Assembly: GCA_027924585.1 (NCBI GenBank)
Contig: BSBM01000877.1
Location: 4,527,501-4,591,500 of the forward strand
Reading direction: 5' to 3'
DNA: 64,000 nucleotides
Source: Larix kaempferi
Lineage: Eukaryota; Streptophyta; Pinopsida; Pinales; Pinaceae
The position numbers were made by a program, and so were the translations under genes. The first letter of the stretch is position 1; each line of letters opens with the position of its first letter. Below the pieces are notes generated by a model. It had not been told where the DNA came from. It did not search any database and saw only the letters and a program-made list of their open reading frames with translations. Below are positions 33,921 to 45,181 of the stretch, piece by piece.

Positions 33921-34066
33921 GTTGATGTTGATGTTGACATTGATGTACCAGTAACTGTTTGAGTTACTGATGAAGACAAATTGAAGAAAGCTTCTGATGA
34001 TTTATAGATGTATCATGTATAGTGACTCCTTGCTCCTGCAGATGCTGTTATAATATCCTTCTCGTT

Positions 34067-34075
34067 AAGGGGGAG
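34067..34075 (+). promoter_or_regulatory. copia B polypurine tract
   Basis: AAGGGGGAG directly before the 3' LTR start at 34076. Confidence 0.88.
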
Positions 34076-34564
34076 TGTTGAATATTGTAACTTCAAAGAA
34101 TATTATATTTGTACTTTATTATTCCGGAGATGTTTCATCCCTCTGAGGTAACCCTATTATGTATCCGGAGATGTTTATTCCTCCGAGGGTTTGTATTAAC
34201 TAGGGTTATTAGACCCACCATGTGGGGGTCGGCCCTGTGGTTATATTTTTGGGGTTATTAGACTTCTCCAGGAGAGGTCGGCCCCATTAGGTCTTTTAGT
34301 CAGTTGGGGGTCAGTATAAATAAGAGAGGTGAACTCCTCATTAGATCATTCACTCACTTGTGGAAGAGTGCGCACTTGTCTGGGAGATCTGCTAAGGAGA
34401 CAAAGAAGGAAGGAGCACATCTTGTATTTTGGTTGATCATCTTATTGAGGAAAGCTTTGCTGGGTTTTCTACCCCATGAGGGTTTCCCAGGGTATATTCT
34501 GTGTCTATCTTGTGATTATGTTTCTTTCAGTGATCTTGCTTGTCTATTTGGTTTAAACTTAACA
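34076..34564 (+). repeat. copia B 3' LTR
   Basis: 489 bp, matching the 5' LTR with a single visible difference. The open frame at 34304-34621 is the same LTR frame as at 27426 and is not a gene. Confidence 0.95.
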
Positions 34565-36302
34565 GTTATAAGAGGGAGCTATAAAAAGGAGAATATAGAT
34601 GAATACACATACAATACTTAAAAACGCTAGAATATTCTATCTTGATTCGCAAAAATATACAAAGGAATAGATAATTTTGATGAAAAAAAACAATGTAGAT
34701 AATTGTTTAAATCTATGTTACCTGTTAAATTTAAATTTATGGTCTTGGAAAAATGTTTATCACCTCCCTCTACCTAATCAAAACATGGAAAATACAAATA
34801 TATTCTACGATACTAATTTTAATATTTTGCCAATTGGTAATTACGGTAATGTTTGCATAATGCTCTGATATCTTGCTCTTTCTTAACGTAAAAATACAAT
34901 GCCAACATCAAATTGTTTGGAATATATATTTTCAAAAATATTTAAGACAAAAAACAATACAAAAAAGGGCATTATAATCATCTCCAACTTCTGTTTTGTA
35001 TACCATGTAACTATTTATGAATCTCGATTTAGATATACAACTTTAGTTTAAATTTTCTATACTTCCAATACCTTCATTCATATCGTATAAATTTTCATAC
35101 TATAGTCTATCTTTACCATGATGTTATGTCATAATTGAGGCATTCAAAGGATTTTATTACCCATGGGTAAGCTTTCGGTTTATATATACTTACAATTATC
35201 TAATCATAAATTAGAAGAGGCCACTTGGTATGGGATAATGGTGGAGCAACTAATCTCGACAAAATAGAATTTCAGAGAATAACAATAATATAATGACTGA
35301 TTATGCCATAATGTACATAAAACATTCCAAATTCATATTACATAGCTGAAAGTACATGGGTGATACAAACTCCCAACCCATACCAGGGTTCCATATATAT
35401 AGAACCCATTGATGATGCCTTGCTAGTAACCTACCTAACTACTCTATAACTTTATTGGGGAGTTCATTCAATGTTACGGGATGCGGAAATATATTGATGG
35501 TAATTCCGGTAAGGTATTGCCAGCTCTCTCTCATGGACTAGTTCTCGTCCCGAATCCATACCTATATAGTAAATTCTATACTTGGGCCAGTCCCTATGTG
35601 TTATTATTTGGCTGCTGGACATGATCAGAACATAGTATCCTCGGTTAACTGGTTGATTCAATAACTTATTTCAATTGGTAACTACAGGTATGGTCGCTGG
35701 TTACGGGTGAACTGTGTAACAGGGGGCATGTTCTGTTACCTACCGGAGACTTAATAAAAGGGGGCATGTCCAAATACGTAATATCAACCCTATTCCATGT
35801 TTTTAACTTGACAACATTTGTTTCTAAGTGGACATGAAGGGGGGAAATAGGGCGTGGCTCTCATCATCTAGAATTGGCCTATTTAGAATGGGATGCTTCC
35901 CGTTATCCTTGGGTGGGATTTAAAACAAAGGAGACTCTGGATTTGCATGATTTTTTGAGTGGGCATAAGAGCTTACCGAGGCAGCCACAGATTGCACTAT
36001 GGGGTTTTGTCGCTCAGGTTTGGGCACACCCCACCAATAATTTCTGAATAAGGCTGAGGAGGGGTTTCGCCCTAGCCATCATTTACATTCTTGAGCAACA
36101 CATGGGATTCTTCAAAAATATTTGGATGAGGTTGCAAGGGTGTGGGAGGAGGCATCAAGGGCTGGGAAAGGGTTTGTCGACCCAGAAACAAGTGCCATGT
36201 TCTAGCCAATTCATTAAATTCTTCAAATTCGACATCAAAATGAATAAGGAACCTTATCTTTTTCATACTCCCCCCCATACATTGTGATGCATTCCTCTTT
36301 GC
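34565..36302. other. Flank between copia B and the 36-43 kb element, no gene seen
   Basis: AT-rich to 35200, then a more balanced stretch. Around 35240-35420 on the minus strand there is a TATATATA box followed by a possible transcript start, which looks like an LTR promoter, but no boundaries can be set. Short frames at 35464-35661 and 36072-36332 on the minus strand match no family. The target TTTGC of the next element is at 36298-36302. Confidence 0.4.
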
Positions 36303-38329
36303 TGTCATGTCCCAAATTTGGAATTGGGTCACAATGGCCTAATCACATTAGCCATATTCATTAGAGTTTGCAAAGTTGATGTTAAGGGTCAAATAATTGC
36401 CAAGGAGGAAAATTACTAGTTTCCTAGGTTTGGGGTGGAAGCTTTGGGATTTGGAATAATGGGGATAATAAATGATGTTTGAACATTAGAATGGCATAAA
36501 TATTTAATAAAGGAGCTAAATAAATATATACAAGTGAAAATCAAAGTAGCATTTCATCATGAAGACACATGGAGGAAGTGGGACCCACATATGGCTATAT
36601 TTCCCCACTACATTTGGCATCATTCTCTCACCAATTCGAATTCAAGGTGAATGGTAACATACTTGGGGAAGTCCAAAAGGTATTATTCATGGCATAACTC
36701 ATCCAAGGTCGAAATATAGAGGAAGAGTAACTCCCATGGAAGAGGAAGAGGCAATTTGGAGCTAGTGAGACACTTGGGCTAGATTCCCTAGCTCTATGAC
36801 AACAATGATGAAGATGCTATGACACCTATGACACAAATCAGACCTGAAGGCTGAAATATGACATATATGACATTTCAGGGCTAAAAATAGACTCCAAGAG
36901 GGCGCTCAAGGGTGTTAGGGCAGCTAAGATGCTTCCACATGTGATTTGGTGGAAGTGGGAGACTAGGAATTGTTGTACAAGTGGCGTTCTTTGGAATCTC
37001 TTCCCAACTTGAGTTGGCATGAGTCTCTTGGAAGGAATTCGACCCATGGAGGCCATTAGAACTTTATAAATGTCAATAACAAAGAATGAAACCAGCTTTT
37101 GATCATTTGTAGAATTTGCAATTGCATTTGTGTAGAGGGAGAGCTAGTGGATGACTAGTTTCTTGCCTTAGCCAATTTCGAGGGTGAAAGATTCCCATCC
37201 AAGTTGGTAATTGGAAAGGCCATTCAGACCTTTCATTTGGAGCTTTAATGGAGTCTTTATTTGCAGGTGTAAGCTACAGGGAAGCTCATGGTTTCTTCTA
37301 TTGCATCACATTCTCTCAACCGTTTCCAATTTTGATGGCATATTCTTGATCCTTGAGGGAGGGCGTTTTTGGTGAGCTATTGTACTCTTTGGGGGAGATT
37401 TTCATGCCCCATTTCTTTTGTAATATGAATTAAATACTCTGTTCTTCATCTCCAAAAAGTTTCAGGTCGAAATTCCAAGTAGAAATGTATAAATCTTATT
37501 TTTAATGGAAGAACAATGCCATTTCCCCACTACCTTGTTGTGAATCAATGTATTGATGATGATTTCGAATGAATGGATGATTATCTGATGCATTTGTGAT
37601 TAATGGAATGCCATGGATGTATTTTACAAGTTTCATGTACTGTACTTGAGCATTTGAAGTATTTTTACTCAGTTTAATTGCATTGGGAGAAGAAATAGTG
37701 CCATTTCCCCAAGGGTCGAATTGGTGATTTTTGCAGTTGAATGGGAGAGGGTTGGAACAGATATAATAATCAATTAATGGTTCACATGAGACCTTAATAA
37801 CATCCTTAATACATTCCATACCTCTGTTAAGAAATTTGAGTGGCTTTGGAGGCATTTGGGAAGCAATTTTCAGTACTTACCCCAGGGGGATTTGAACCCC
37901 AAATTACTAGTAAAATTGCATACTTGGTCCAGAATCTTAAGAGAGTTTTCAGAGGTATTTTGGTGGCCATATATCATCCCTGAAAATCATATTCAAGTCC
38001 TAATATCATTAATACACCTTCCTTGAAGATTTGAAGGCATTTGGAGTCAATTCGAGACCTAGAGACCAATACTAGTCAAAGGAAAATTACTAGTAAAATT
38101 ACCTACATTGATCAGAATTGAAAGAGGATTTGAAGAAGTATTTTAAAAGTCCAAAGGCATCCCTGAAACACATATTTATGTTCTAATATCATTCATATAC
38201 CTTCTCAGGAGATTTGGGATCATTTGGGGCAAATTTGGGACCTAGAGATCAAAACTAGTCAAAGGTCTAACTAGGGAAAAAAAGTGAAAAATTGCCATTT
38301 TAATAAAATTCCTAACAAGGGACATTACA
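36303..38329 (+). repeat. 5' LTR of the LARD-like element
   Basis: 2027 bp, starting TGTCATGTCCCAAATTTGG and ending AACAAGGGACATTACA. The ends form a short inverted match (TGT..ACA). A possible TATA box (TTTATAAA) lies at about 37063. The antisense frames at 36838-37056 and 37502-37855 recur unchanged in the other LTR and are not supported as genes. Confidence 0.95.
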
Positions 38330-38330
38330 G

Positions 38331-38342
38331 TGGTATCAGAGC
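38331..38342 (+). promoter_or_regulatory. Primer-binding site of the LARD-like element
   Basis: TGGTATCAGAGC, one base after the LTR end. Initiator tRNA-Met type. Confidence 0.93.
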
Positions 38343-38483
38343 ATGATCTTGGCACCTGATGTGGTCTAATATTCATGAGGACAAGAATTCAGGTACCACC
38401 ATTAGATATTGAAACCAAAAGTGCTTTTGTTGAAGAGGAAAAAAAAAAAATAGGAGAAGAAGAGCAAATTTTTTGAGGAAACT

Positions 38484-40589
38484 ATGACTAGGAATGAAAA
38501 GGGAACCTCATATGATGGTGAGGAGCATATAAAAATTATGAAAAAAATATTTGAAGATATGACCAAGCAAATTAAGGAAGGATTCGAATTGTTTTCTATC
38601 GAACTTGTGGAAAAAATTATTGATTTTAAGGAAACCAAGGGGCAAAATGCATCAACTTGCTTGAAGGAGCAAAAGGAAGAGACATCACAAGATCATGAAG
38701 AAGATTCTATTGAAAATATGGAAGATCATTTCGAGACACCTTCTAGCTTATACATGAACCAAAGAGAATCTATTGATGGATGCTTAAACTATGAAGGAGT
38801 ACCTACTGATGGGTACTCACACCTCTATGTTGGTGACATAGAGATCACTTTGGAAAGTGTTGCTGCAAGCCCAAGTTCCATTAAGCATGATAATGAAGAC
38901 CTTGCAGCAGTTGGAGAAGAACCAAGATCAACTTCTCCATCACCACTTGAGCTTCATGAAGTTGGTCCAAGAAAAAATGAAGAAGATGAGGAGGTTCATT
39001 TGCAAGAGCCTCATTTTCTTGAAGGGTCCTTAAAGATGAATGAAAAGAAGATCCAAGAGTCCCTCAGCATTCTCCATGACACTCAAGCATTGGTGTCAAA
39101 TTCTTCTTGGAGAGCTACTTCATTGGAGGAAACATCCTTCCTTGAAGACATGGAGAAGATTCAAAGAGCAATGTGCCACATCAAAGGTAATTTCATGTCT
39201 TTGCTTTTTGATAGAAACCATTTGTTTGAGCTTAATGAATTGTTACATGATGCATACTTGAAGAATAATGAGGATATTCATAAGCTCACAATTCAAAATG
39301 AGCAACTTCTTGAAAAGTTGCAAGATACTTGTTTTTCCTCCTATGTTTCAGATTGTCAAATGGTAGATTGTTTGGAGGATTCTCATGACATGGTGGATCA
39401 TGAGAAATGTGAAAACTTGAATGTTCTTGATGTGTTTGAAGATGAACTTGAAGAGATCCAAACACTTGATGTGGTGGAAGATGAATTTGAATTGCCTCTT
39501 GATGAAGGTTATGCAATTTTTAAAGAAGAGCATGATTCCTCTACATTGGAACCAAACTATGACAAAGAGTTCACACTTTTGAAGGAGCTGCATGATACTA
39601 CCCACATGGATCCTTCCCATGATAAAACTCCTGAACTTTTTGATCATTTGGGTGAGTTAGTACATTCTCCTACATCCTACAATTCCATGTTTTGCAGTAT
39701 TAGTCTCAATGAAGTATGGGTGAAAGGGTTCTTTTTGATGGTGCCACATGAGGAGTATGGAACTCCTAGATTTACTTTTTATGATGATATGGTTGGAGCA
39801 CATTCTTATTCACATTTGCAGAAGCATACTTTGTTACTTTATGACGATGCACATCTACATGGATGCACCTATGATATGCATTTGAGTCACTTGAATACTC
39901 ATGGTTTTTCTTGCTCAACACTTGATTCATTTGATGTTGGAGGAACTTCATCCAACACTTGGGTGAATAGATTTATGATTGGAGAACATTTTTGTTGGAA
40001 GCCACATACTTTGTTATATCTTTATGATGATGACATTCAGGGATGTATGGGTGAGACTTCTTTGAGTCATTTGAAGTCTCCTTGTTTTTTCTGCTCATTA
40101 TTTGGTTCAGATTTTAATGGAGATTATTCATTCACTTCTCGGATGAAAGAATACATGGCTGAATATTTTGATGCATATCACATCCTTTTGGAGCAGCTTT
40201 ATAAGACATGGGATCCTCACCTATGTCATTGGAGCAGATTTGATTGGTCACTTGAAGCTTGTATGCACTTGGAAAACGGTGGTCTACTTGCTTGGAGGTA
40301 TAAGCACTTTCATGATTCTTTGATGAAGCACCTCCTTGATATTAATTTTCATTATGTAGTTATGTACTTTGATGATATATATTTGGTACTCATGATGTTT
40401 GGAAGAATGCATACAAGAAAATGGGATCCAGGAATCCTCTTATCTAATGGTGTAGGTTGGAGAGCACTCTTAATTGTTCGGGTGCAATACAAGCAATGGG
40501 ACCCTGGAATAATTTTTATCTCATTGGTTTCAAATTTTTTGGGGGAAACAAGCAGTATGGGAGATGGATTTCCCCACTTAATAAAGTGA
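38484..40589 (+). CDS. 701-codon ORF of unknown function in the LARD-like element
   Basis: I do not recognise this protein. It starts 142 bases after the primer site, in the gag position, with no stop or frameshift. Residues 1-200 are charged and Glu-rich; 200-370 are acidic and probably partly helical (LFELNELLHDAYLKNNEDIHKL). Residues about 438-557 hold two diverged 60-residue repeats sharing HTLL-LYDD, GC, LSHL and FCS. A W-D-P motif occurs at W576, W647 and W672, twice as WDPGI. There is no CCHC knuckle, D(S/T)G protease or D,D,E signature. YFDD at residues 628-631 in VVMYFDDIYLV resembles an RT box, but the surrounding RT motifs are missing. It could be a divergent gag-like structural protein. 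Confidence 0.75.
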   Translation: MTRNEKGTSYDGEEHIKIMKKIFEDMTKQIKEGFELFSIELVEKIIDFKETKGQNASTCLKEQKEETSQDHEEDSIENMEDHFETPSSLYMNQRESIDGCLNYEGVPTDGYSHLYVGDIEITLESVAASPSSIKHDNEDLAAVGEEPRSTSPSPLELHEVGPRKNEEDEEVHLQEPHFLEGSLKMNEKKIQESLSILHDTQALVSNSSWRATSLEETSFLEDMEKIQRAMCHIKGNFMSLLFDRNHLFELNELLHDAYLKNNEDIHKLTIQNEQLLEKLQDTCFSSYVSDCQMVDCLEDSHDMVDHEKCENLNVLDVFEDELEEIQTLDVVEDEFELPLDEGYAIFKEEHDSSTLEPNYDKEFTLLKELHDTTHMDPSHDKTPELFDHLGELVHSPTSYNSMFCSISLNEVWVKGFFLMVPHEEYGTPRFTFYDDMVGAHSYSHLQKHTLLLYDDAHLHGCTYDMHLSHLNTHGFSCSTLDSFDVGGTSSNTWVNRFMIGEHFCWKPHTLLYLYDDDIQGCMGETSLSHLKSPCFFCSLFGSDFNGDYSFTSRMKEYMAEYFDAYHILLEQLYKTWDPHLCHWSRFDWSLEACMHLENGGLLAWRYKHFHDSLMKHLLDINFHYVVMYFDDIYLVLMMFGRMHTRKWDPGILLSNGVGWRALLIVRVQYKQWDPGIIFISLVSNFLGETSSMGDGFPHLIK

Positions 40590-40754
40590 TTTTTATCAGA
40601 GTAGTGCAGCAGCAAGCATGTTGGTTCCTCTCTAAAATATTCATGGAAACTCAAAGACTCAAGGTTTGGCAATTCAATGGCAACTTCAAAGAATTATACA
40701 GAAAGCAGGTTCTTCAACACCCATGTTTGAAATTGCTTGAGGACAAGCAATATT

Positions 40755-40766
40755 GGGAATGGAGGA
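40755..40766 (+). promoter_or_regulatory. Polypurine tract of the LARD-like element
   Basis: GGGAATGGAGGA, interrupted by one T, lies two bases before the 3' LTR. It is a plausible plus-strand primer site. Confidence 0.6.
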
Positions 40767-40768
40767 TT

Positions 40769-42795
40769 TGTCATGTCCCAAATTTGGAATTGGGTCACAA
40801 TGGCCTAATCACATTAGCCATATTCATTAGAGTTTGCAAAGTTGATGTTAAGGGTCAAATAATTGCCAAGGAGGAAAATTACTAGTTTCCTAGGTTTGGG
40901 GTGGAAGCTTTGGGATTTGGAATAATGGGGATAATAAATGATGTTTGAACATTAGAATGGCATAAATATTTAATAAAGGAGCTAAATAAATATATACAAG
41001 TGAAAATCAAAGTAGCATTTCATCATGAAGACACATGGAGGAAGTGGGACCCACATATGGCTATATTTCCCCACTACATTTGGCATCATTCTCTCACCAA
41101 TTCGAATTCAAGGTGAATGGTAACATACTTGGGGAAGTCCAAAAGGTATTATTCATGGCATAACTCATCCAAGGTCGAAATATAGAGGAAGAGTAACTCC
41201 CATGGAAGAGGAAGAGGCAATTTGGAGCTAGTGAGACACTTGGGCTAGATTCCCTAGCTCTATGACAACAATGATGAAGATGCTATGACACCTATGACAC
41301 AAATCAGACCTGAAGGCTGAAATATGACATATATGACATTTCAGGGCTAAAAATAGACTCCAAGAGGGCGCTCAAGGGTGTTAGGGCAGCTAAGATGCTT
41401 CCACATGTGATTTGGTGGAAGTGGGAGACTAGGAATTGTTGTACAAGTGGCGTTCTTTGGAATCTCTTCCCAACTTGAGTTGGCATGAGTCTCTTGGAAG
41501 GAATTCGACCCATGGAGGCCATTAGAACTTTATAAATGTCAATAACAAAGAATGAAACCAGCTTTTGATCATTTGTAGAATTTGCAATTGCATTTGTGTA
41601 GAGGGAGAGCTAGTGGATGACTAGTTTCTTGCCTTAGCCAATTTCGAGGGTGAAAGATTCCCATCCAAGTTGGTAATTGGAAAGGCCATTCAGACCTTTC
41701 ATTTGGAGCTTTAATGGAGTCTTTATTTGCAGGTGTAAGCTACAGGGAAGCTCATGGTTTCTTCTATTGCATCACATTCTCTCAACCGTTTCCAATTTTG
41801 ATGGCATATTCTTGATCCTTGAGGGAGGGCGTTTTTGGTGAGCTATTGTACTCTTTGGGGGAGATTTTCATGCCCCATTTCTTTTGTAATATGAATTAAA
41901 TACTCTGTTCTTCATCTCCAAAAAGTTTCAGGTCGAAATTCCAAGTAGAAATGTATAAATCTTATTTTTAATGGAAGAACAATGCCATTTCCCCACTACC
42001 TTGTTGTGAATCAATGTATTGATGATGATTTCGAATGAATGGATGATTATCTGATGCATTTGTGATTAATGGAATGCCATGGATGTATTTTACAAGTTTC
42101 ATGTACTGTACTTGAGCATTTGAAGTATTTTTACTCAGTTTAATTGCATTGGGAGAAGAAATAGTGCCATTTCCCCAAGGGTCGAATTGGTGATTTTTGC
42201 AGTTGAATGGGAGAGGGTTGGAACAGATATAATAATCAATTAATGGTTCACATGAGACCTTAATAACATCCTTAATACATTCCATACCTCTGTTAAGAAA
42301 TTTGAGTGGCTTTGGAGGCATTTGGGAAGCAATTTTCAGTACTTACCCCAGGGGGATTTGAACCCCAAATTACTAGTAAAATTGCATACTTGGTCCAGAA
42401 TCTTAAGAGAGTTTTCAGAGGTATTTTGGTGGCCATATATCATCCCTGAAAATCATATTCAAGTCCTAATATCATTAATACACCTTCCTTGAAGATTTGA
42501 AGGCATTTGGAGTCAATTCGAGACCTAGAGACCAATACTAGTCAAAGGAAAATTACTAGTAAAATTACCTACATTGATCAGAATTGAAAGAGGATTTGAA
42601 GAAGTATTTTAAAAGTCCAAAGGCATCCCTGAAACACATATTTATGTTCTAATATCATTCATATACCTTCTCAGGAGATTTGGGATCATTTGGGGCAAAT
42701 TTGGGACCTAGAGATCAAAACTAGTCAAAGGTCTAACTAGGGAAAAAAAGTGAAAAATTGCCATTTTAATAAAATTCCTAACAAGGGACATTACA
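40769..42795 (+). repeat. 3' LTR of the LARD-like element
   Basis: 2027 bp, with no difference from the 5' LTR seen by eye at a constant offset of 4466. It is followed by the target duplicate TTTGC. Confidence 0.95.
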
Positions 42796-44497
42796 TTTGC
42801 CCACTTCAAGAACCCCTGTTGAAGAAACTCATCAAACAACCAAGGCATATATCAAAAATCCATTCACATGCACAGTCAATACCTACAAACTGTAAAACAA
42901 AACCATGATTAAGCACAATGTTTCATTTGATTTCACTAAACGTTTCGGCCTACCATGAGATGAGGTGAGATTGGTTGGTGTTTTTTATTTGCAAAGGGAG
43001 GACTCTAGCGCTAGAGATAACCTATTTTTTTCATACAAAACTGATAAACTGAAATGATGCATCATGGAGCTTTTTCCTTTTCTTATTTTTTCCTTTTTAA
43101 ATGCTTCGAACAAAGAAGCTATTCAAACTATATTCTTGATTTTCTTAGGGGCAGGGGTAGGTATCGGTAAGACCATGCATATATTTGAGGTATTCGTCTT
43201 TATGGAAATTCCAAAAAAGGTATGCAGAAGTAAAAGAGCAGAAATTTCAGGTCCCAGGACATTTAAAATGGCGGCCTTCAATCCATTATCTATTTCGATA
43301 CCAAAAAAATATTGCAAAGAAGCCAATCAATATAATAGATTCAATGAAAAAAACACTAGTGCCAGGTCATGAGGAGTCTACCAACGAAGTTCCACATGCT
43401 AGCTGGGAAAGGGAAAGATGGCCATTAAGTGGACGCGTGGTGCAGTTGTGCTAATTTTCATTCTAAGTGTAATTTTATCAAGTTATAAACCAAACTTTAC
43501 CTCTATTTAGGGGAACAGATTCATGATATTTGGATTTTTTTTCTTACTTTTAAAACCAAATAACATTATAAGGTGACCTAGACATGCAAATGATTAGTAG
43601 AGGACGAGGTTAGGTCGCACAAAAACGCTTAATGGCACACAAACTCAAACTCAAACACAGTACCCAAACACGACTTGCAAACATCAAGAGTTATTAACTT
43701 ACCTCATCTCACCGAAACCAGCGTCCAAAACTTCTTTATGGCGCATGAACCCCAACACTTCTCATTCTGCAATTCTTTTTTTGACTCTATAAATGTTTTA
43801 GCAACCGGAAATGGTGTTTTGACAAACAAAATGCACAGTTACAGCTACATCGAGGCTTGACAAAGGTCGAAATGGTGGTTAAAGTGCAGTGGAGAGAGTG
43901 GGCAGGGTGAAGAAGGTGGTGAAACTCCCCAGAAGTCAGATGAATGGTTGAGATTAACTCTCAATGAAACCCTTTCTAATCAGAATAAATGCTCTTCGAA
44001 TGGTGGTACGGTGTAATCGAAGGTGGCAAGCGACTGGACGAACGACCATCCTTTTTGATGCTTCGAAAATGTGAACAAATTGACGATCAAGTCCCAATAC
44101 ATCCTTAAACATTCAATGCACAGGATTAACATTCAGATGTGTAATCAATAACCAGGAGCATTAAAACCAAGGCCATGTTATATGTACAGTCTATTACATC
44201 ATCAAGGCAAGCACAACTCATACCTATTGCCCCGCCAGCACTGCTGAGTGTTGCTCCCTACCATCAGATTATCACCGCAATGGTTCCCACCTCCACTGAA
44301 TCGCATTTAAATATCTATGATGCCAACACGCCATCGGAGGTGCGCACACAAACCCAGGCTGACATCACGGTGTACAGAGCCAATAGAACCACATAAAAAT
44401 CGATATTTAAAAAATTATTAAAATTAAAATTATTTCAAAGTATTACAAAACTTTGGACAAACAAAAAAATTTGCAAACGTCCCTCAAGATTAATGTC
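42796..44497. other. No gene seen
   Basis: Mixed DNA between the LARD-like element and the split inverted-repeat element. Short frames at 43064-43372, 43185-43454, 43675-43860 and 44175-44396 on the plus strand have no recognised domain. Confidence 0.4.
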
Positions 44498-44518
44498 CCC
44501 GACTGAATACTATATATT

Positions 44519-44535
44519 AGAGACATAATAAAATT
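44519..44535 (+). repeat. LINE target-site duplication, left copy
   Basis: AGAGACATAATAAAATT, 17 bp, identical to 52036-52052. It marks the 5' end of the LINE and shows a full-length insertion. Confidence 0.93.
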
Positions 44536-45181
44536 GGTGTCGAAGGCATAGAGAAACCTAACAAGACTTCAAAGAGGCGCTGGAGATTTATTTCCGCTAT
44601 TAATTTTCTCAAAGATTTCAAGGACGCTACAGATCAGGAGCTGTGCAGGAGTTCTTCGGCGATGCTGGAGCTAGGGTTTGAGAGCACTGGTTTAGGGTTT
44701 CACGGCGATGGCGGCAGGTTTCACGGCGATGGTGGAGAGTTACACGGCGACGATGCTGGTAAAAACCACTGACCTGGGTTACAAGAGACTGCGCGGTTAA
44801 TCCCACAACGTCACGGGATACCTGTGAGGCTCGGGGTTCAAACAGACCGCGTGTTAAACCACACAACGCTTTCAAGGGCTGGGGTTTATCGTCGACCATC
44901 TCTGACGGGTATGATACATACAGGGCCGTTGATTAAGGTTTCTCAGTTTTAGAACCTGTTGGAAGCCGCGTGGTCACACTCCGGCTGAATATCTGTGGGG
45001 CTTTTATAGACACGGTGGGGTGGAGCCGGTGGGGCTTTCCGGTCCGGCATGCGATAGGCCATTCTGTGGTCCTGTTTTTTATCATTGCAACCCTTTGTCA
45101 GTCGTTTTCGGGGATTCTCTCCGGTAAAGAATCGTTTCTCGACCCGGGATACTGGGGGTTTCGAACCGTATTGCTACCCTG
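44536..45181 (+). promoter_or_regulatory. LINE 5' untranslated and presumed internal promoter region
   Basis: About 645 bp upstream of ORF1 with no coding. It contains repeated CACGGCGATGG/TACACGGCGACG motifs at 44700-44755. LINEs carry an internal promoter here so that new copies remain transcribable; no specific element is proven. Confidence 0.6.

Larger units (their letters stand above)
32259..34066 (+). other. 1.8-kb repeat-filled region between copia B pol and 3' LTR
   Basis: Most plant copia elements have only a short stretch between RNase H and the 3' LTR. Here about 1.8 kb intervene. They consist of TACATGTTTTG-rich DNA (32340-32460) followed by four successive tandem arrays with units of 87, 66, 38 and 23 bp, and a short unique end with AGTTACTGATGAAG. 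No envelope-like signal peptide or membrane segment is seen on the plus strand. Confidence 0.8.
27198..34564 (+). mobile_element. Ty1/copia LTR retrotransposon, young but defective (copia B)
   Basis: The element has two 489-bp LTRs that differ by eye at one position (27266 C, 34144 T), the exact primer site, gag-protease, integrase, RT-RNase H and a purine tract. A 1.8-kb region of tandem arrays lies between pol and the 3' LTR. Flanks are TTTAT on the left and GTTAT on the right, an imperfect 5-bp duplication. Coding is broken by two nonsense codons and one frameshift, and the RT catalytic box is altered. Confidence 0.95.
36303..42795 (+). mobile_element. Young non-autonomous LTR retrotransposon (LARD-like) with a single ORF
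   Basis: Two 2027-bp LTRs (36303-38329 and 40769-42795) look identical by eye and are flanked by a perfect 5-bp duplication, TTTGC, at 36298-36302 and 42796-42800. The internal region is only 2439 bp. It has a primer site, one 701-codon ORF and a purine tract, and no recognisable protease, integrase, RT or RNase H. Large LTRs with a short internal region lacking pol describe a large retrotransposon derivative. Identical LTRs imply very recent insertion using proteins of another element. LTR style, primer site and the near absence of coding suggest a gypsy relative, but this is not proven. Confidence 0.93.

Noticed and set aside
36838-37855. Minus-strand frames of 72 and 117 codons in the LARD LTR, repeated at 41304 and 41968
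   Set aside because: They recur only because the LTRs are duplicates. They lack domains and run against element transcription.
44830-44860. GGGTTCAAAC, similar to a tRNA B box, and GGTTCGAAACC at about 53960
   Set aside because: No cloverleaf with paired acceptor stem and A box could be found around either site.
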